Of a stretch of 11,082 bases of DNA, positions 1-6,801 are shown piece by piece. The translations under genes were made by a program, and so were the position numbers. Each line of letters opens with the position of its first letter. The first letter of the stretch is position 1. This DNA comes from Deltaproteobacteria bacterium (GTDB taxonomy: Bacteria > Desulfobacterota > Desulfuromonadia > Desulfuromonadales > BM103): the NCBI GenBank assembly GCA_019313105.1, contig JAFDBW010000116.1, positions 1 through 11,082 on the forward strand, read 5' to 3'. The notes beneath the pieces were generated by a model, which searched no databases, was not told the DNA's origin, and worked only from the letters and a program-made list of their open reading frames with translations.

Positions 1-343
1 CCCATGAATTCTTGCGGATGCGGCGCTTGAGCAGCAACCAAAGGGAAAGTTCAATCGTTATGGCGAACAGGGTGGCCGGCCAATGGATCAGGAGCATAAC
101 CCCGAAACAACCCAGCCCTCCCAGCAGGCTCAGGCTCCAGTGGATCTTCATGGTCGGACGCCATGACGGGTTGCCGGAAAGGTATTCGAGGGCCGCCACC
201 AAGTTGACGGTTCCGTAAACACTGAGAAAGAACATCGTCGCAACGGTGGCAACCGTATTCAGGTCGCCGAGGAAAACTGCAGCAAGGCTTATTGCCAACG
301 TGACAATCATCCCCAGCTTTGGCTCCTGGCCCGGTTCATCGAC
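1..343 (-). pseudogene. Out-of-frame continuation of the SLC12-like transporter (C-terminal part, cut by window edge)
   Basis: Reading the minus strand from 343 down to 2 gives about 114 open codons in a different frame from the upstream ORF. They begin VDEPGQEPKLGMIV and continue as membrane protein. Three hydrophobic stretches are visible: one starting LGMIVTLAISLAAVFLG, one around TMFFLSVYGTVNLVAALEYL, and a long one around GVMLLIHWPATLFAITIEL that ends in a basic KRRIRK. Inserting one base near 343-349 would join LVPRALA to R-VDEPGQEPKLG, a natural loop between transmembrane helices of APC/SLC12 proteins. This is therefore the remainder of the gene at 307-1305, not a separate gene. The true C-terminus lies outside the window. 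Whether the gene is a real pseudogene or carries a sequencing error cannot be told from here. Confidence 0.8.
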
Positions 344-1305
344 CCGGCCAAGGCACGAGGTACCAGTCGATCCTTGGCAAGGGCCTGCAGGGTGCGCGGC
401 GCCCCCAGCATAGAGCCAACCGCTGATGAAAAGATTGCGCCAAAGAGTCCTGGCAGAATCAACCAGGGGCCCAACAGGGCGATTTTTGTCCAGATGAGAG
501 GGTCCTCGAGCAAAGCAGCCGCATCCGCTCCCAGGTAGAGAAGCACCGGCACGATGAGATAGACAACGAATCCGGCAAGGGTTGCCGCGACACTGCCCCG
601 GGGTATCGAGAAGCGAGGCTCGGCAAGGTCTCCCGACATGCTCAAGCCGGCCATAATGCCGGTCACGGCAGGGAAAAATACCGCGAAAACGACCCAGAAA
701 CCGGCTGGGACAAAGGCACCAGGCATTTCGACTGCAGTTTGAATTCCCGGCCCGGTAAACGCACCGGTAGCAAGTGCCAGCAAAGACAGGGCAATCAATG
801 CCATGACCGGGATTTGGGCGCGTAAAGCAAAGGTCGCCCCACGTAACGACAGAATGGCGACTGCAATGATAATAACACACGCGGCAATCGACACGGGAAC
901 GCCTGGCCAGACGAATTTCAGCGATTCGGCCAGACCAAAGGAATAAAGAGTGACCGACAATGCCTGGGAGACGTATAGCGGGAAACCGATCGCGCCACCG
1001 ATCTCCAGGCCAAGGCTGCGCGAGATCATGTAATAGGCGCCGCCGACGCCGACATGGCTGTTGGTGGCGATGGCAGAGAGGCTCAGCGATGTCAGAAGGG
1101 TGATTAGGTTGGCAAGGAGGACAATCAGTATGGTTTTGAAAAGGCCGACCTGGCCGACCACCCAGCCGAAGCGCAGGTACATGATGACACCGAGAATCGT
1201 CAGGATGGTCGGTGTGAATACGCCGATAAACGTTCCCAGCTTCCCTGCATGTGAGGGCTTACCCATGAACAGTGATAACTTTTTGAGTGCCTCGGAAGGT
1301 TGCAT
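307..1305 (-). CDS. SLC12-like (cation-chloride cotransporter-type) APC-superfamily permease, N-terminal part before a frameshift
   Basis: This is an inner-membrane transporter of the APC superfamily, closest in pattern to bacterial and archaeal SLC12-like (Na-K-Cl type) proteins. The first helix (about residues 24-50) carries the family-like GVIMYLRFGWVVG segment, in which the unwound part of TM1 binds substrate. A Gly-rich segment HVGVGGAYYMISRSLG (84-99) follows, and the TM6-like break PAVTGIMAGLSMSGDL lies at 212-227. About nine hydrophobic helices fit in the 332 residues. The start ATG at 1305 has GGAG 7 nt upstream. Family members are clearly longer; here the frame is lost after about residue 320 and terminates on 12 aberrant residues, while the homologous continuation sits in another frame (1-343). 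The substrate, whether ions or amino acids, is not readable from the sequence. The gene lies downstream of the cold-shock gene but behind that gene's terminator, and I found no convincing promoter. Confidence 0.85.
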   Translation of the reverse strand: MQPSEALKKLSLFMGKPSHAGKLGTFIGVFTPTILTILGVIMYLRFGWVVGQVGLFKTILIVLLANLITLLTSLSLSAIATNSHVGVGGAYYMISRSLGLEIGGAIGFPLYVSQALSVTLYSFGLAESLKFVWPGVPVSIAACVIIIAVAILSLRGATFALRAQIPVMALIALSLLALATGAFTGPGIQTAVEMPGAFVPAGFWVVFAVFFPAVTGIMAGLSMSGDLAEPRFSIPRGSVAATLAGFVVYLIVPVLLYLGADAAALLEDPLIWTKIALLGPWLILPGLFGAIFSSAVGSMLGAPRTLQALAKDRLVPRALAGSMNRARSQSWG

Positions 1306-1360
1306 TAATGATCTCCGGCAATACGTTCTGAAAAAGAATACCGGGAATATCGCAAAAACA

Positions 1361-1387
1361 AAAGGGCGGCCTGAATGGCCGCCCTTT
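1361..1387 (-). terminator. Rho-independent terminator of the cold-shock gene
   Basis: A perfect 11-bp inverted repeat (AAAGGGCGGCC / GGCCGCCCTTT) with a 5-nt loop begins 24 bp after the csp stop codon. On the minus strand it is followed by TTTTGTTTTTG. The strong GC stem plus U-rich tail is a textbook intrinsic terminator. It separates csp from the transporter gene downstream. Confidence 0.92.
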
Positions 1388-1411
1388 CGAAACTGGTCGA
1401 TATGCTATGGA

Positions 1412-1612
1412 TTAAAGCTTAACGACATTCGATGCCTGGGGGCCTTTCTGGCCATCAGTCACATCAAAAGAGACTCGCTCGTTTTCGGCGAGAGTCTTGA
1501 AACCATCGCCCTGGATCTGGGAAAAATGAACGAATACGTCAGGACCATTGTCCTGCTCAATGAACCCAAACCCCTTAGCTTCGTTGAACCATTTCACTGT
1601 ACCTTCAGCCAT
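1412..1612 (-). CDS. csp: Cold-shock domain protein (CspA family)
   Basis: This small single-domain RNA/ssDNA-binding protein has 66 residues, the usual size for the CspA family. It begins MAEGTVKWFNEAKGFGFI and carries RNP1 (KGFGFI, 13-18) and RNP2 (VFVHF, 26-30), whose aromatic residues stack on nucleic-acid bases. It probably acts as a cytoplasmic RNA chaperone. AAGGAG lies 7 nt upstream of the ATG. It is monocistronic: a strong terminator follows, and 241 bp separate it from mtaB upstream. Family genes often have long structured 5' leaders, and a hairpin at 1679-1709 lies 66 nt upstream of the start. The paralogue letter cannot be assigned, and cold induction cannot be inferred from the sequence. 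Confidence 0.95.
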   Translation of the reverse strand: MAEGTVKWFNEAKGFGFIEQDNGPDVFVHFSQIQGDGFKTLAENERVSFDVTDGQKGPQASNVVKL

Positions 1613-1678
1613 CTTGAAACTCCTTCACTCCGGTTGGGAGGTGTTCTGTTGTGTATTTTCGTATGCTGTAAAATAATT

Positions 1679-1709
1679 AACCACTCAACGAAAGCTTGTC
1701 TGAGTGGTT
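1679..1709 (-). terminator. Hairpin between mtaB and csp: weak terminator of mtaB or leader structure of csp
   Basis: A 9-bp inverted repeat (AACCACTCA / TGAGTGGTT) with a 13-nt loop lies 145 bp downstream of the mtaB stop and 66 bp upstream of csp. On the minus strand it is followed by the interrupted U-rich run TTAATTATTTTA. It may end the mnmA-mtaB transcript. If the csp promoter lies further upstream, it would instead sit in the csp leader. The rest of 1613-1853 is AT-rich, and I found no promoter there that I trust. Confidence 0.5.
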
Positions 1710-1853
1710 TCTCCAAACTGACTACCTTTAATCTGTCTGTTGAGCAACGAATAGATACACAAACTTGTTATGATCGCCCTTCTATCACAGCTAAATCGGA
1801 AAAAGCAAGCCATTTATTTAATTTTCATGAGTTTTTTCTTGCCAAAGTGCCCT

Positions 1854-3230
1854 TCACCAAACCCGTTCGGACCGCAGGAAATGCTCATCCCAGACGACCG
1901 GCTTGACCTTGACACATTGACCGACCAATGATTGATTGCCGGGAAAACGCAAGTCCAGATAATTCCTTGATAACCCCTTCATCAGACCCTTCCTGGCACC
2001 GGTCTCAACGATCACTTCCAGCTCCTGGTTGATAAAACCCTCTGCAAAACGCTTATATTTAACCTTGGCAAGGCTTCTGAGCTTCTCCGCCCTTGCTTTG
2101 CTGACATGGCCCGGGACCTGGTTGCTCATCACTGCGGCCGGCGTGCCCGGACGTTTACTGTATGGGAATACGTGCAGATCCGTAACCGGCAGGCTCGCGA
2201 TAAACTCATAAGTGTCGGCAAATTCTCGCTCGGTTTCTCCAGGGAAACCTGTAATCACGTCGAGACATATCGCGGCATCAGGCAATGCTCCCCGGACCTT
2301 TTCAATCAGTCGTAAGAAGAAATCCCGATTATAGGTACGCCCCATGCGCTGCAGCACCGCGTCGCTTCCGGCCTGCAACGGGATGTGTAGATGAGGGCAG
2401 ACGATTAGCGAAGTGGCGATTGTTTCGAGCAGTTCATCTGTGATTTCAGTTGGTTCGATGGAACCGAGGCGGAGGCGATGAATGGCTGACCCTGATTCGA
2501 TTCGTTTGACGAGTTCGTTCAACGTCGAGCGTGGTTGTAGATCCGCACCGTAACCACCGATATGGATACCGGTCAGAACAACTTCCCGGAAGCCTGACTC
2601 AACCAGTCCTTTGATCTGCGCCAGGATTTCATTCTCCTGCGCAGACCTGCTGGCACCTCGTGCATAAGGGATGATGCAGTAGCTGCAAAACGCATCGCAG
2701 CCGTTCTGAATCTGGACAAAAGCACGGCTACGTCCGGCAAAGGACGTTAGTGGCGTCAGGCAGACTGATTCTGCGTGACGAATGTCGGAGACTTCCACCA
2801 GGGTTGACTGTTGGTCAATCTGAAGGAAATCGAGCAGGCGCTGCTTCTCTTCGTTGCCAATCACCAGGTTGACTCCCGGTAGGTCACGCAATGCGCCCGG
2901 GTCGACTTGTGCATAGCAGCCCGTGACGATGACCCGGCAGCCTGCGTTCACCCGACGCGCCCGACGGACCAGGTTGCGCGACTGAGCATCGGTCGCGCCG
3001 GTCACCGTACAGGTATTAACGATCACCAGGTCAGCGCCATCCTCGAACCGGACGATTTTGTAGCCAGCGCCCTGTAAAGCCTCCTGCATCGCAGCAGACT
3101 CGAACTGGTTGGTTTTGCATCCCAGCGTCGCAAACGATACCGTTTGTGTTACCGGGATGCAGGACGCGGGACGCGGGACGCGGGCATTATGCTCGTCTTT
3201 GAAGCTCATATTGGAATCAACTCTTGCCAC
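1854..3230 (-). CDS. mtaB: tRNA (N6-L-threonylcarbamoyladenosine(37)-C2)-methylthiotransferase MtaB
   Basis: This radical-SAM methylthiotransferase adds a methylthio group to t6A at position 37 of ANN-decoding tRNAs, giving ms2t6A. The N-terminal methylthiotransferase domain has three cluster cysteines: C38 in TLGCKTNQ, C74 in NTCTVT and C105 in TGCYAQ. The radical-SAM motif CDAFCSYC supplies C178, C182 and C185. A TRAM-like tRNA-binding domain occupies about 395-455. TLGCKTNQ and QxxGRTYNR-type features favour MtaB over MiaB and RimO. The start shown is GTG at 3230, with GGAG only 3 nt upstream; an in-frame ATG at 3209 is the alternative. Either start gives about 20-30 residues more than usual before TLGC, because residues about 15-26 (ARVPRPASCIP) are encoded by a 7-bp repeat array. 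The gene lies 23 bp after mnmA and is probably co-transcribed with it. Confidence 0.93.
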   Translation of the reverse strand: MARVDSNMSFKDEHNARVPRPASCIPVTQTVSFATLGCKTNQFESAAMQEALQGAGYKIVRFEDGADLVIVNTCTVTGATDAQSRNLVRRARRVNAGCRVIVTGCYAQVDPGALRDLPGVNLVIGNEEKQRLLDFLQIDQQSTLVEVSDIRHAESVCLTPLTSFAGRSRAFVQIQNGCDAFCSYCIIPYARGASRSAQENEILAQIKGLVESGFREVVLTGIHIGGYGADLQPRSTLNELVKRIESGSAIHRLRLGSIEPTEITDELLETIATSLIVCPHLHIPLQAGSDAVLQRMGRTYNRDFFLRLIEKVRGALPDAAICLDVITGFPGETEREFADTYEFIASLPVTDLHVFPYSKRPGTPAAVMSNQVPGHVSKARAEKLRSLAKVKYKRFAEGFINQELEVIVETGARKGLMKGLSRNYLDLRFPGNQSLVGQCVKVKPVVWDEHFLRSERVW

Positions 3231-3300
3231 ACTCTCCGGCGTGACACAAAAACTCAGGTCTCTGATTTCCGCGTACCGCGTTGCTCGTCCCGCGTCGCGG
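3154..3300. repeat. Inverted array of 7-bp repeats across the mnmA-mtaB junction
   Basis: On the plus strand three perfect tandem copies of GACGCGG occupy 3163-3183, preceded by the degenerate copy GATGCAG (3156-3162). About 85 bp further on, 3269-3296 holds the same unit in reverse orientation (CCGCGTA, CCGCGTT, GCTCGTC, CCGCGTC). The two arms can pair across a loop that contains the mnmA stop codon and the mtaB start codon. Because 7 is not a multiple of 3, each arm stays open in several frames. The left arm encodes part of the MtaB N-terminus, and the right arm encodes the last residues of MnmA. I know similar 7-bp arrays only from general impressions of environmental bacterial genomes; their mobility and function are unknown to me. 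Confidence 0.75.
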
Positions 3301-4384
3301 AGTTGCTAATCCACCCGCCACCAATCACACGATCATCATCGTAAAACACCGCAGCCTGACCTGGTGTTACACCTTTTTGCGGTTCGTCGAAATCAATCTG
3401 AACGGTGCCACCGCCCAGGGTTGTGATCCTCGAGGGAACTTCCTGATGACGATAGCGGATACGGCAGGACGCTTCAATTGTCCCGGACGGTGGCTGTATG
3501 AACCAGTTGACATCGAAAACATGACACCTGGAAACGCTAAGATGTTGTTTCTCTCCAACAATGACCCGACGATTGGCGGCATCGATACCAACGACGTAGA
3601 GAGGCTCCGGCCAGGCGAGCCCGAGCCCACGGCGTTGGCCGACCGTGTAACGGTATGTCCCCTGATGGCGACCGAGAACCTGCCCGTCAATATACACGAT
3701 ATCGCCGTTCATTGTCCCGGGACCACGCTGTTCCTCAAGGAATCGCACGTAATTGCCGTCCGGAACGAAGCAGATATCCTGGCTCTCCGGTTTTTCAGCA
3801 ACCTGCAAACCAAGCCGCCCAGCGTGGCTGCGCACCTCTTGCTTGGTCATTCCGCCGAGCGGGAAACGGATGTATTGCATTTGCTCACTGGTCAGTGTGA
3901 AAAGGAAATAGGTCTGGTCCTTATTGCGATCACGCCCTTTCCTGAGAGTCATTTGACCATCTTCCTGAACCAGCTGGGCATAATGCCCGGTGACCAGGTA
4001 GTCTGCCTGCAGCTCGCGAGCCCTGCGCAAAAGGATCTCGAATTTGAGCACCTGGTTGCAAAGGACACAGGGGTTGGGCGTGCGACCATTGAAGTAGTCG
4101 TCACAAAAACGATCAATCACTGCCGTTTCGAACTGTTTTTCAAAATTGACGACGTAGAAAGGTATTTCGAGTGACTCGGCCACCCGGCGGGCATCGTAGA
4201 CATCATCGAGAGAACAGCAGGTGCCAAATTTTTCGCCGTGCTCATCAGTAAAGCTGGAATAGTCCCAGATCTGCATGGTCATGCCGATCACCTCACAGCC
4301 TTGCTCCTTGAGCAAAGCCGCAGCGACCGAGGAATCAACTCCGCCGCTCATGGCAACGACAACTCTTTTACCAGGTTCAATCAT
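3254..4384 (-). CDS. mnmA: tRNA-specific 2-thiouridylase MnmA
   Basis: MnmA adenylates and thiolates U34 of Lys, Glu and Gln tRNAs to make s2U34, using persulfide sulfur that starts from a cysteine desulfurase. The PP-loop SGGVDSS (13-19) binds ATP. The two catalytic cysteines are C106 in NPCVLCN and C205 in SQDICFVPDG, matching Cys102 and Cys199 of the E. coli enzyme. GHYA lies at 133-136, and the C-terminal beta-barrel ends in the family-typical GGGWI (355-359). After that come 17 unusual residues (SNSATRDEQRGTRKSET) encoded by the 7-bp repeat array. The ATG at 4384 gives the normal N-terminus, but I see no clear Shine-Dalgarno sequence ahead of it. A terminator at 4517-4535 lies between this gene and nifU, so mnmA-mtaB probably has its own promoter, although read-through is possible. 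Confidence 0.96.
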   Translation of the reverse strand: MIEPGKRVVVAMSGGVDSSVAAALLKEQGCEVIGMTMQIWDYSSFTDEHGEKFGTCCSLDDVYDARRVAESLEIPFYVVNFEKQFETAVIDRFCDDYFNGRTPNPCVLCNQVLKFEILLRRARELQADYLVTGHYAQLVQEDGQMTLRKGRDRNKDQTYFLFTLTSEQMQYIRFPLGGMTKQEVRSHAGRLGLQVAEKPESQDICFVPDGNYVRFLEEQRGPGTMNGDIVYIDGQVLGRHQGTYRYTVGQRRGLGLAWPEPLYVVGIDAANRRVIVGEKQHLSVSRCHVFDVNWFIQPPSGTIEASCRIRYRHQEVPSRITTLGGGTVQIDFDEPQKGVTPGQAAVFYDDDRVIGGGWISNSATRDEQRGTRKSET

Positions 4385-4442
4385 GACAGATATCTACAAA
4401 ATACTCGCGGAAATCAGAGATACGGATTATTTCGTCCATGAG

Positions 4443-4493
4443 GAATTCAGAATACAGTATCAAGAAGAAAACCTGAAGATAGTGTCTGAATTC
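4443..4493. repeat. Inverted repeat in the mnmA leader
   Basis: GAATTCAGA (4443-4451) and its exact complement TCTGAATTC (4485-4493) are separated by 33 bp within the 185-bp nifU-mnmA gap, 59-109 bp upstream of the mnmA start. It could be a regulatory operator, a leader hairpin or chance. The segment is AT-richer than its neighbours. No good -35/-10 pair was found around it. Confidence 0.4.
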
Positions 4494-4516
4494 TGGATAC
4501 CGGGCCTATAAAGAAA

Positions 4517-4535
4517 GGGCATCCAACAGATGCCC
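4517..4535 (-). terminator. Rho-independent terminator after nifU
   Basis: GGGCATC and GATGCCC form a perfect 7-bp stem with a 5-nt loop, 34 bp after the nifU stop. On the minus strand the stem is followed by TTTCTTTATA. It probably ends, or reduces, transcription of cysE-iscR-nifS-nifU before mnmA. Confidence 0.8.
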
Positions 4536-4569
4536 CTCTTCACTTCAAGCCGATTCTTGGAAATGGCCC

Positions 4570-4938
4570 CTAACCATTTTGTTCCTTGTAGTTTTTAATT
4601 GCCTCGTGCAAGGCGTCTGCGGCCAGGTTCGAACAGTGCATCTTCTGCGCAGGGAGCCCATCGAGAGCCTCTGCGACCGCCTGGTTACTCAACTCGAGAG
4701 CCTCATCAATGGTCTTGCCGATCGCCATCTCCGTGACCATTGAAGACGTGGCGATGGCCGCGCCACAGCCAAAAGTCTTGAACTTCACGTCCCGGATGAT
4801 ATTGTCTTCGACCTTGAGAAATATTTTCATAATATCGCCGCAGGAGGCATTACCCACCTCTCCCACGCCGCTGGCATCTTCTATTTCACCCACATTTCGC
4901 GGGTTGGTAAAATGGTCCATTACTTTATCTGTATACAT
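4570..4938 (-). CDS. nifU: Fe-S cluster assembly scaffold, NifU N-domain/IscU type
   Basis: This scaffold protein receives sulfur from the cysteine desulfurase, builds a [2Fe-2S] or [4Fe-4S] cluster and passes it to apoproteins in the cytoplasm. At 122 residues it contains only the U-type scaffold domain and lacks the middle ferredoxin-like and C-terminal Nfu domains of full-length NifU. The three ligand cysteines are C33 (NASCGD, with D35), C58 (FGCGAAIA) and C102 (KMHCSNLA). The LDGLPAQKMHCS segment looks closer to NifU than to E. coli IscU, so nifU or iscU would both be fair names. AAGGAG lies 5 nt upstream of the ATG, a strong site. It is the last gene before the terminator at 4517-4535, and 102 bp separate it from nifS. 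Confidence 0.95.
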   Translation of the reverse strand: MYTDKVMDHFTNPRNVGEIEDASGVGEVGNASCGDIMKIFLKVEDNIIRDVKFKTFGCGAAIATSSMVTEMAIGKTIDEALELSNQAVAEALDGLPAQKMHCSNLAADALHEAIKNYKEQNG

Positions 4939-5003
4939 GTCGGCTCCTTATGCTCATTAAAGACTTTCGGCAGTCTACTTCTCTCTACCAATCGAAACAC
5001 GAG

Positions 5004-5032
5004 ATGCGAATAAGCTTCTTCTCGCTTCGCAT
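5004..5032 (-). other. Intercistronic hairpin between nifS and nifU
   Basis: ATGCGAA (5004-5010) and TTCGCAT (5026-5032) form a 7-bp stem with a 15-nt loop, starting 8 bp after the nifS stop codon. No U-tract follows on the minus strand, so it is not an intrinsic terminator. It may stabilise or mark processing of the polycistronic mRNA. The role is inferred. Confidence 0.45.
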
Positions 5033-5040
5033 TACGCGGT

Positions 5041-6261
5041 CTAAATTCTCCTCACCGTTTCACAGGTTTCGCACCCTTCTGCAGTACGTCCGCAGTTATA
5101 CAGTGGACTCATATCGCGGAGGCGCTGCACGGTTGCCGGCAGAACCTCCAGAACCTTGTCAATTTCCGATTCGGTCGTTTCCGGACCAAGACTGAAACGT
5201 GTACTCGAGTGCGCCAGGGTCACTTCGACGCACATGGCGCCCATCACATGAGACGGCTCCAGAGAGCCGGAAGTGCAGGCAGACCCGGAGGATGCAGCAA
5301 TGCCGAACATATCGAGATTGAGCAGCAAGGACTCGCCCTCGATATACGCGAAGCTCACGTTCAGGGTATTGGGCAGACGTTTTTCACGATCCGGTGTTCC
5401 ATTCAGCTTGATGTCGGGGACCTGACTGAGAACACCGTCTTCCAGGCGGTCACGTAACGCACGAACACGGTCGTAATACTCATCCAGTTCGGCCAAGGCC
5501 AGTTCACAGGCTTTGCCAAGCCCCACGATACCGGCGACATTCTGGGTCCCGGCACGACGATTACGTTCCTGGTGACCACCGTGCATCAGAGCGGACATCC
5601 GCGTACCGCGTCGCACATAGAGCGCACCAACGCCTTTCGGTGCACCGATTTTATGGCCGGAAATTACCAGCAGGTCGACGTTGGCTTTTTGCACGTCAAC
5701 CGGAATTTTGCCGACAGCCTGAACCGCATCGGTGTGAAACCGGATGTTGTATTTCCTGGCGATTCGACCGATCTGCTCGATGGGATAAATGTTTCCGGTC
5801 TCATTATTGGCCCACATCACCGAAATTAATACGGTCTTTTCGGTAATCGCCGCTTCCAGGTCGTCAAGATCGAGCATGCCGTCCCTGTCTACCGGCAGGT
5901 AAGTCACGTCATAGCCCTGCTTTTCGAGATACTGACAGGTTTCAAGAACTGCGGGGTGCTCTATCGAGGTAGTAATAATATGGTTGCCTTTTTCTTTCAG
6001 GGCATCCAGGGTGCCCTTGATGGCCATATTGTCCCCTTCACTGCCGCAGGAGACGAAGACGATCTCTGCCGGTGAGTCGTTGAACAGCGCGGCGACCTGC
6101 TCGCGCGCCTTCTCCAGAGCACCGGAAACCTGTCGTCCTGCCCAGTGAACGCTGGATGGGTTGCCGAACTGCTCGCGGTAAAAAGGCAGCATCACCTCCA
6201 GGACCTCTGGCCTGACCGGCGATGTCGCGTTGTAATCGAGATAAATGTTGCTCAATTCCAT
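5041..6261 (-). CDS. nifS: Cysteine desulfurase, NifS/IscS family (NifS-like)
   Basis: This PLP-dependent enzyme converts cysteine to alanine and carries the released sulfur as a persulfide for Fe-S clusters and tRNA thiolation. The 406 residues match the family length. Visible marks are YLDYNATSPVRP at the start, H102 in EHPAV, the PLP lysine K204 in SGHKIGAPKG, the GGHQERNRRAGTQN loop (228-241) and the catalytic C329 in SSGSACTSGSLEPSHVM. SACTSGSLEPSHVM and GGHQERxRRAGT resemble Azotobacter NifS more than E. coli IscS. A non-standard tail after SPLY contains C390, C397 and C400. The start at 6261 is an ATG with GGAGG only 2 nt away; a TTG at 6255 has 8-nt spacing and could be used. An upstream TTG at 6354 adds 31 residues without family likeness and is unlikely. 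The gene lies 100 bp after iscR. Confidence 0.95.
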   Translation of the reverse strand: MELSNIYLDYNATSPVRPEVLEVMLPFYREQFGNPSSVHWAGRQVSGALEKAREQVAALFNDSPAEIVFVSCGSEGDNMAIKGTLDALKEKGNHIITTSIEHPAVLETCQYLEKQGYDVTYLPVDRDGMLDLDDLEAAITEKTVLISVMWANNETGNIYPIEQIGRIARKYNIRFHTDAVQAVGKIPVDVQKANVDLLVISGHKIGAPKGVGALYVRRGTRMSALMHGGHQERNRRAGTQNVAGIVGLGKACELALAELDEYYDRVRALRDRLEDGVLSQVPDIKLNGTPDREKRLPNTLNVSFAYIEGESLLLNLDMFGIAASSGSACTSGSLEPSHVMGAMCVEVTLAHSSTRFSLGPETTESEIDKVLEVLPATVQRLRDMSPLYNCGRTAEGCETCETVRRI

Positions 6262-6297
6262 GACCTCCGATGATGGATCTTTAAATCTTGAATTCTC

Positions 6298-6348
6298 AAC
6301 TGTGGATTGGAAAGAAACATCGAGACCTGGCCTGCCCGATTCACAGTT
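6298..6348 (-). other. Possible intercistronic stem-loop between iscR and nifS
   Basis: AACTGTG (6298-6304) and CACAGTT (6342-6348) can pair across 37 nt inside the 100-bp iscR-nifS gap. In E. coli the iscR-iscS gap is structured and affects differential mRNA decay. Here only the 7-bp pairing is seen, and any role is inferred. Confidence 0.35.
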
Positions 6349-6361
6349 CAACAATCAAAAC

Positions 6362-6799
6362 TTAATTCTTGCCTTTCGCTTCGTTGAATTTGTTCCTTGC
6401 TTCCTGGGTTAATTCTTCAAGAGTGATAGAGGCAAGGAAGTCGCGGATTTTCTCGCCCAGTCCATGCCAGACATTATGTGTGACACAGTGATCATCGCAG
6501 ACACATCCGTGTTTCTGATCCATGCATGCGACCGGGACCAGAGATTCCTCGACACTGTCGATGATCTCGTCGACCTGAATCTCCTTTGCAGGTCGGGCCA
6601 ACAAGTAGCCCCCACCTGGCCCGCGGACACTTTTTACGATCTGGCCGCGGCGCAATTTGACAAAAAGCTGCTCAAGGTAAGTCAGCGAAATGCTTTCACG
6701 TAGAGAGATGTCACGAAGCGATACCGGAGAGCCTTCGGAATAAAGATTCAGGTTCACCATGGCCCGAACGGCGTATTGTGCTTTGGTGGACATGCGCAT
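6362..6799 (-). CDS. iscR: Rrf2-family Fe-S-sensing transcriptional regulator IscR
   Basis: This winged-helix Rrf2 regulator probably senses Fe-S status through a bound cluster and represses its own operon when clusters are plentiful. The 145 residues start MRMSTKAQYAVRAM. The DNA-binding region covers about 25-70, ending in the Rrf2 wing VRGPGGGYLLARP. The cluster-ligand set is C92, C99, C105 and H108, which matches E. coli IscR (C92, C98, C104, H107) with one inserted residue; an extra C101 lies between. The ATG at 6799 is 2 nt after the cysE stop, and GAGG overlapping the cysE end lies 7 nt upstream. A second ATG at 6793 is possible but more distant from that site. It is co-transcribed with cysE, so its own control must come from upstream of cysE, where an IscR-like site is present. 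Confidence 0.94.
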   Translation of the reverse strand: MRMSTKAQYAVRAMVNLNLYSEGSPVSLRDISLRESISLTYLEQLFVKLRRGQIVKSVRGPGGGYLLARPAKEIQVDEIIDSVEESLVPVACMDQKHGCVCDDHCVTHNVWHGLGEKIRDFLASITLEELTQEARNKFNEAKGKN

Positions 6800-6801
6800 G
6801 G

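Noticed and set aside
1061..1906. 281-codon plus-strand frame spanning the transporter start, csp and the end of mtaB
   Set aside because: It crosses a strong terminator and two real genes on the other strand, and has no family likeness or ribosome-binding site.
3154..3300. CRISPR array or insertion-sequence end at the mnmA-mtaB junction
   Set aside because: The units are only 7 bp with no spacers, the arms are too short and degenerate for transposon ends, and there is no transposase gene nearby.
3281..4174. 297-codon plus-strand open frame over mnmA
   Set aside because: It is a shadow of mnmA, whose PP-loop and both catalytic cysteines are intact in the minus frame.
6262..6354. Extension of nifS upstream to a TTG at 6354
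   Set aside because: The 31 extra residues have no family likeness, the start is a rare TTG without a Shine-Dalgarno sequence, and a GGAGG lies right at the later start.
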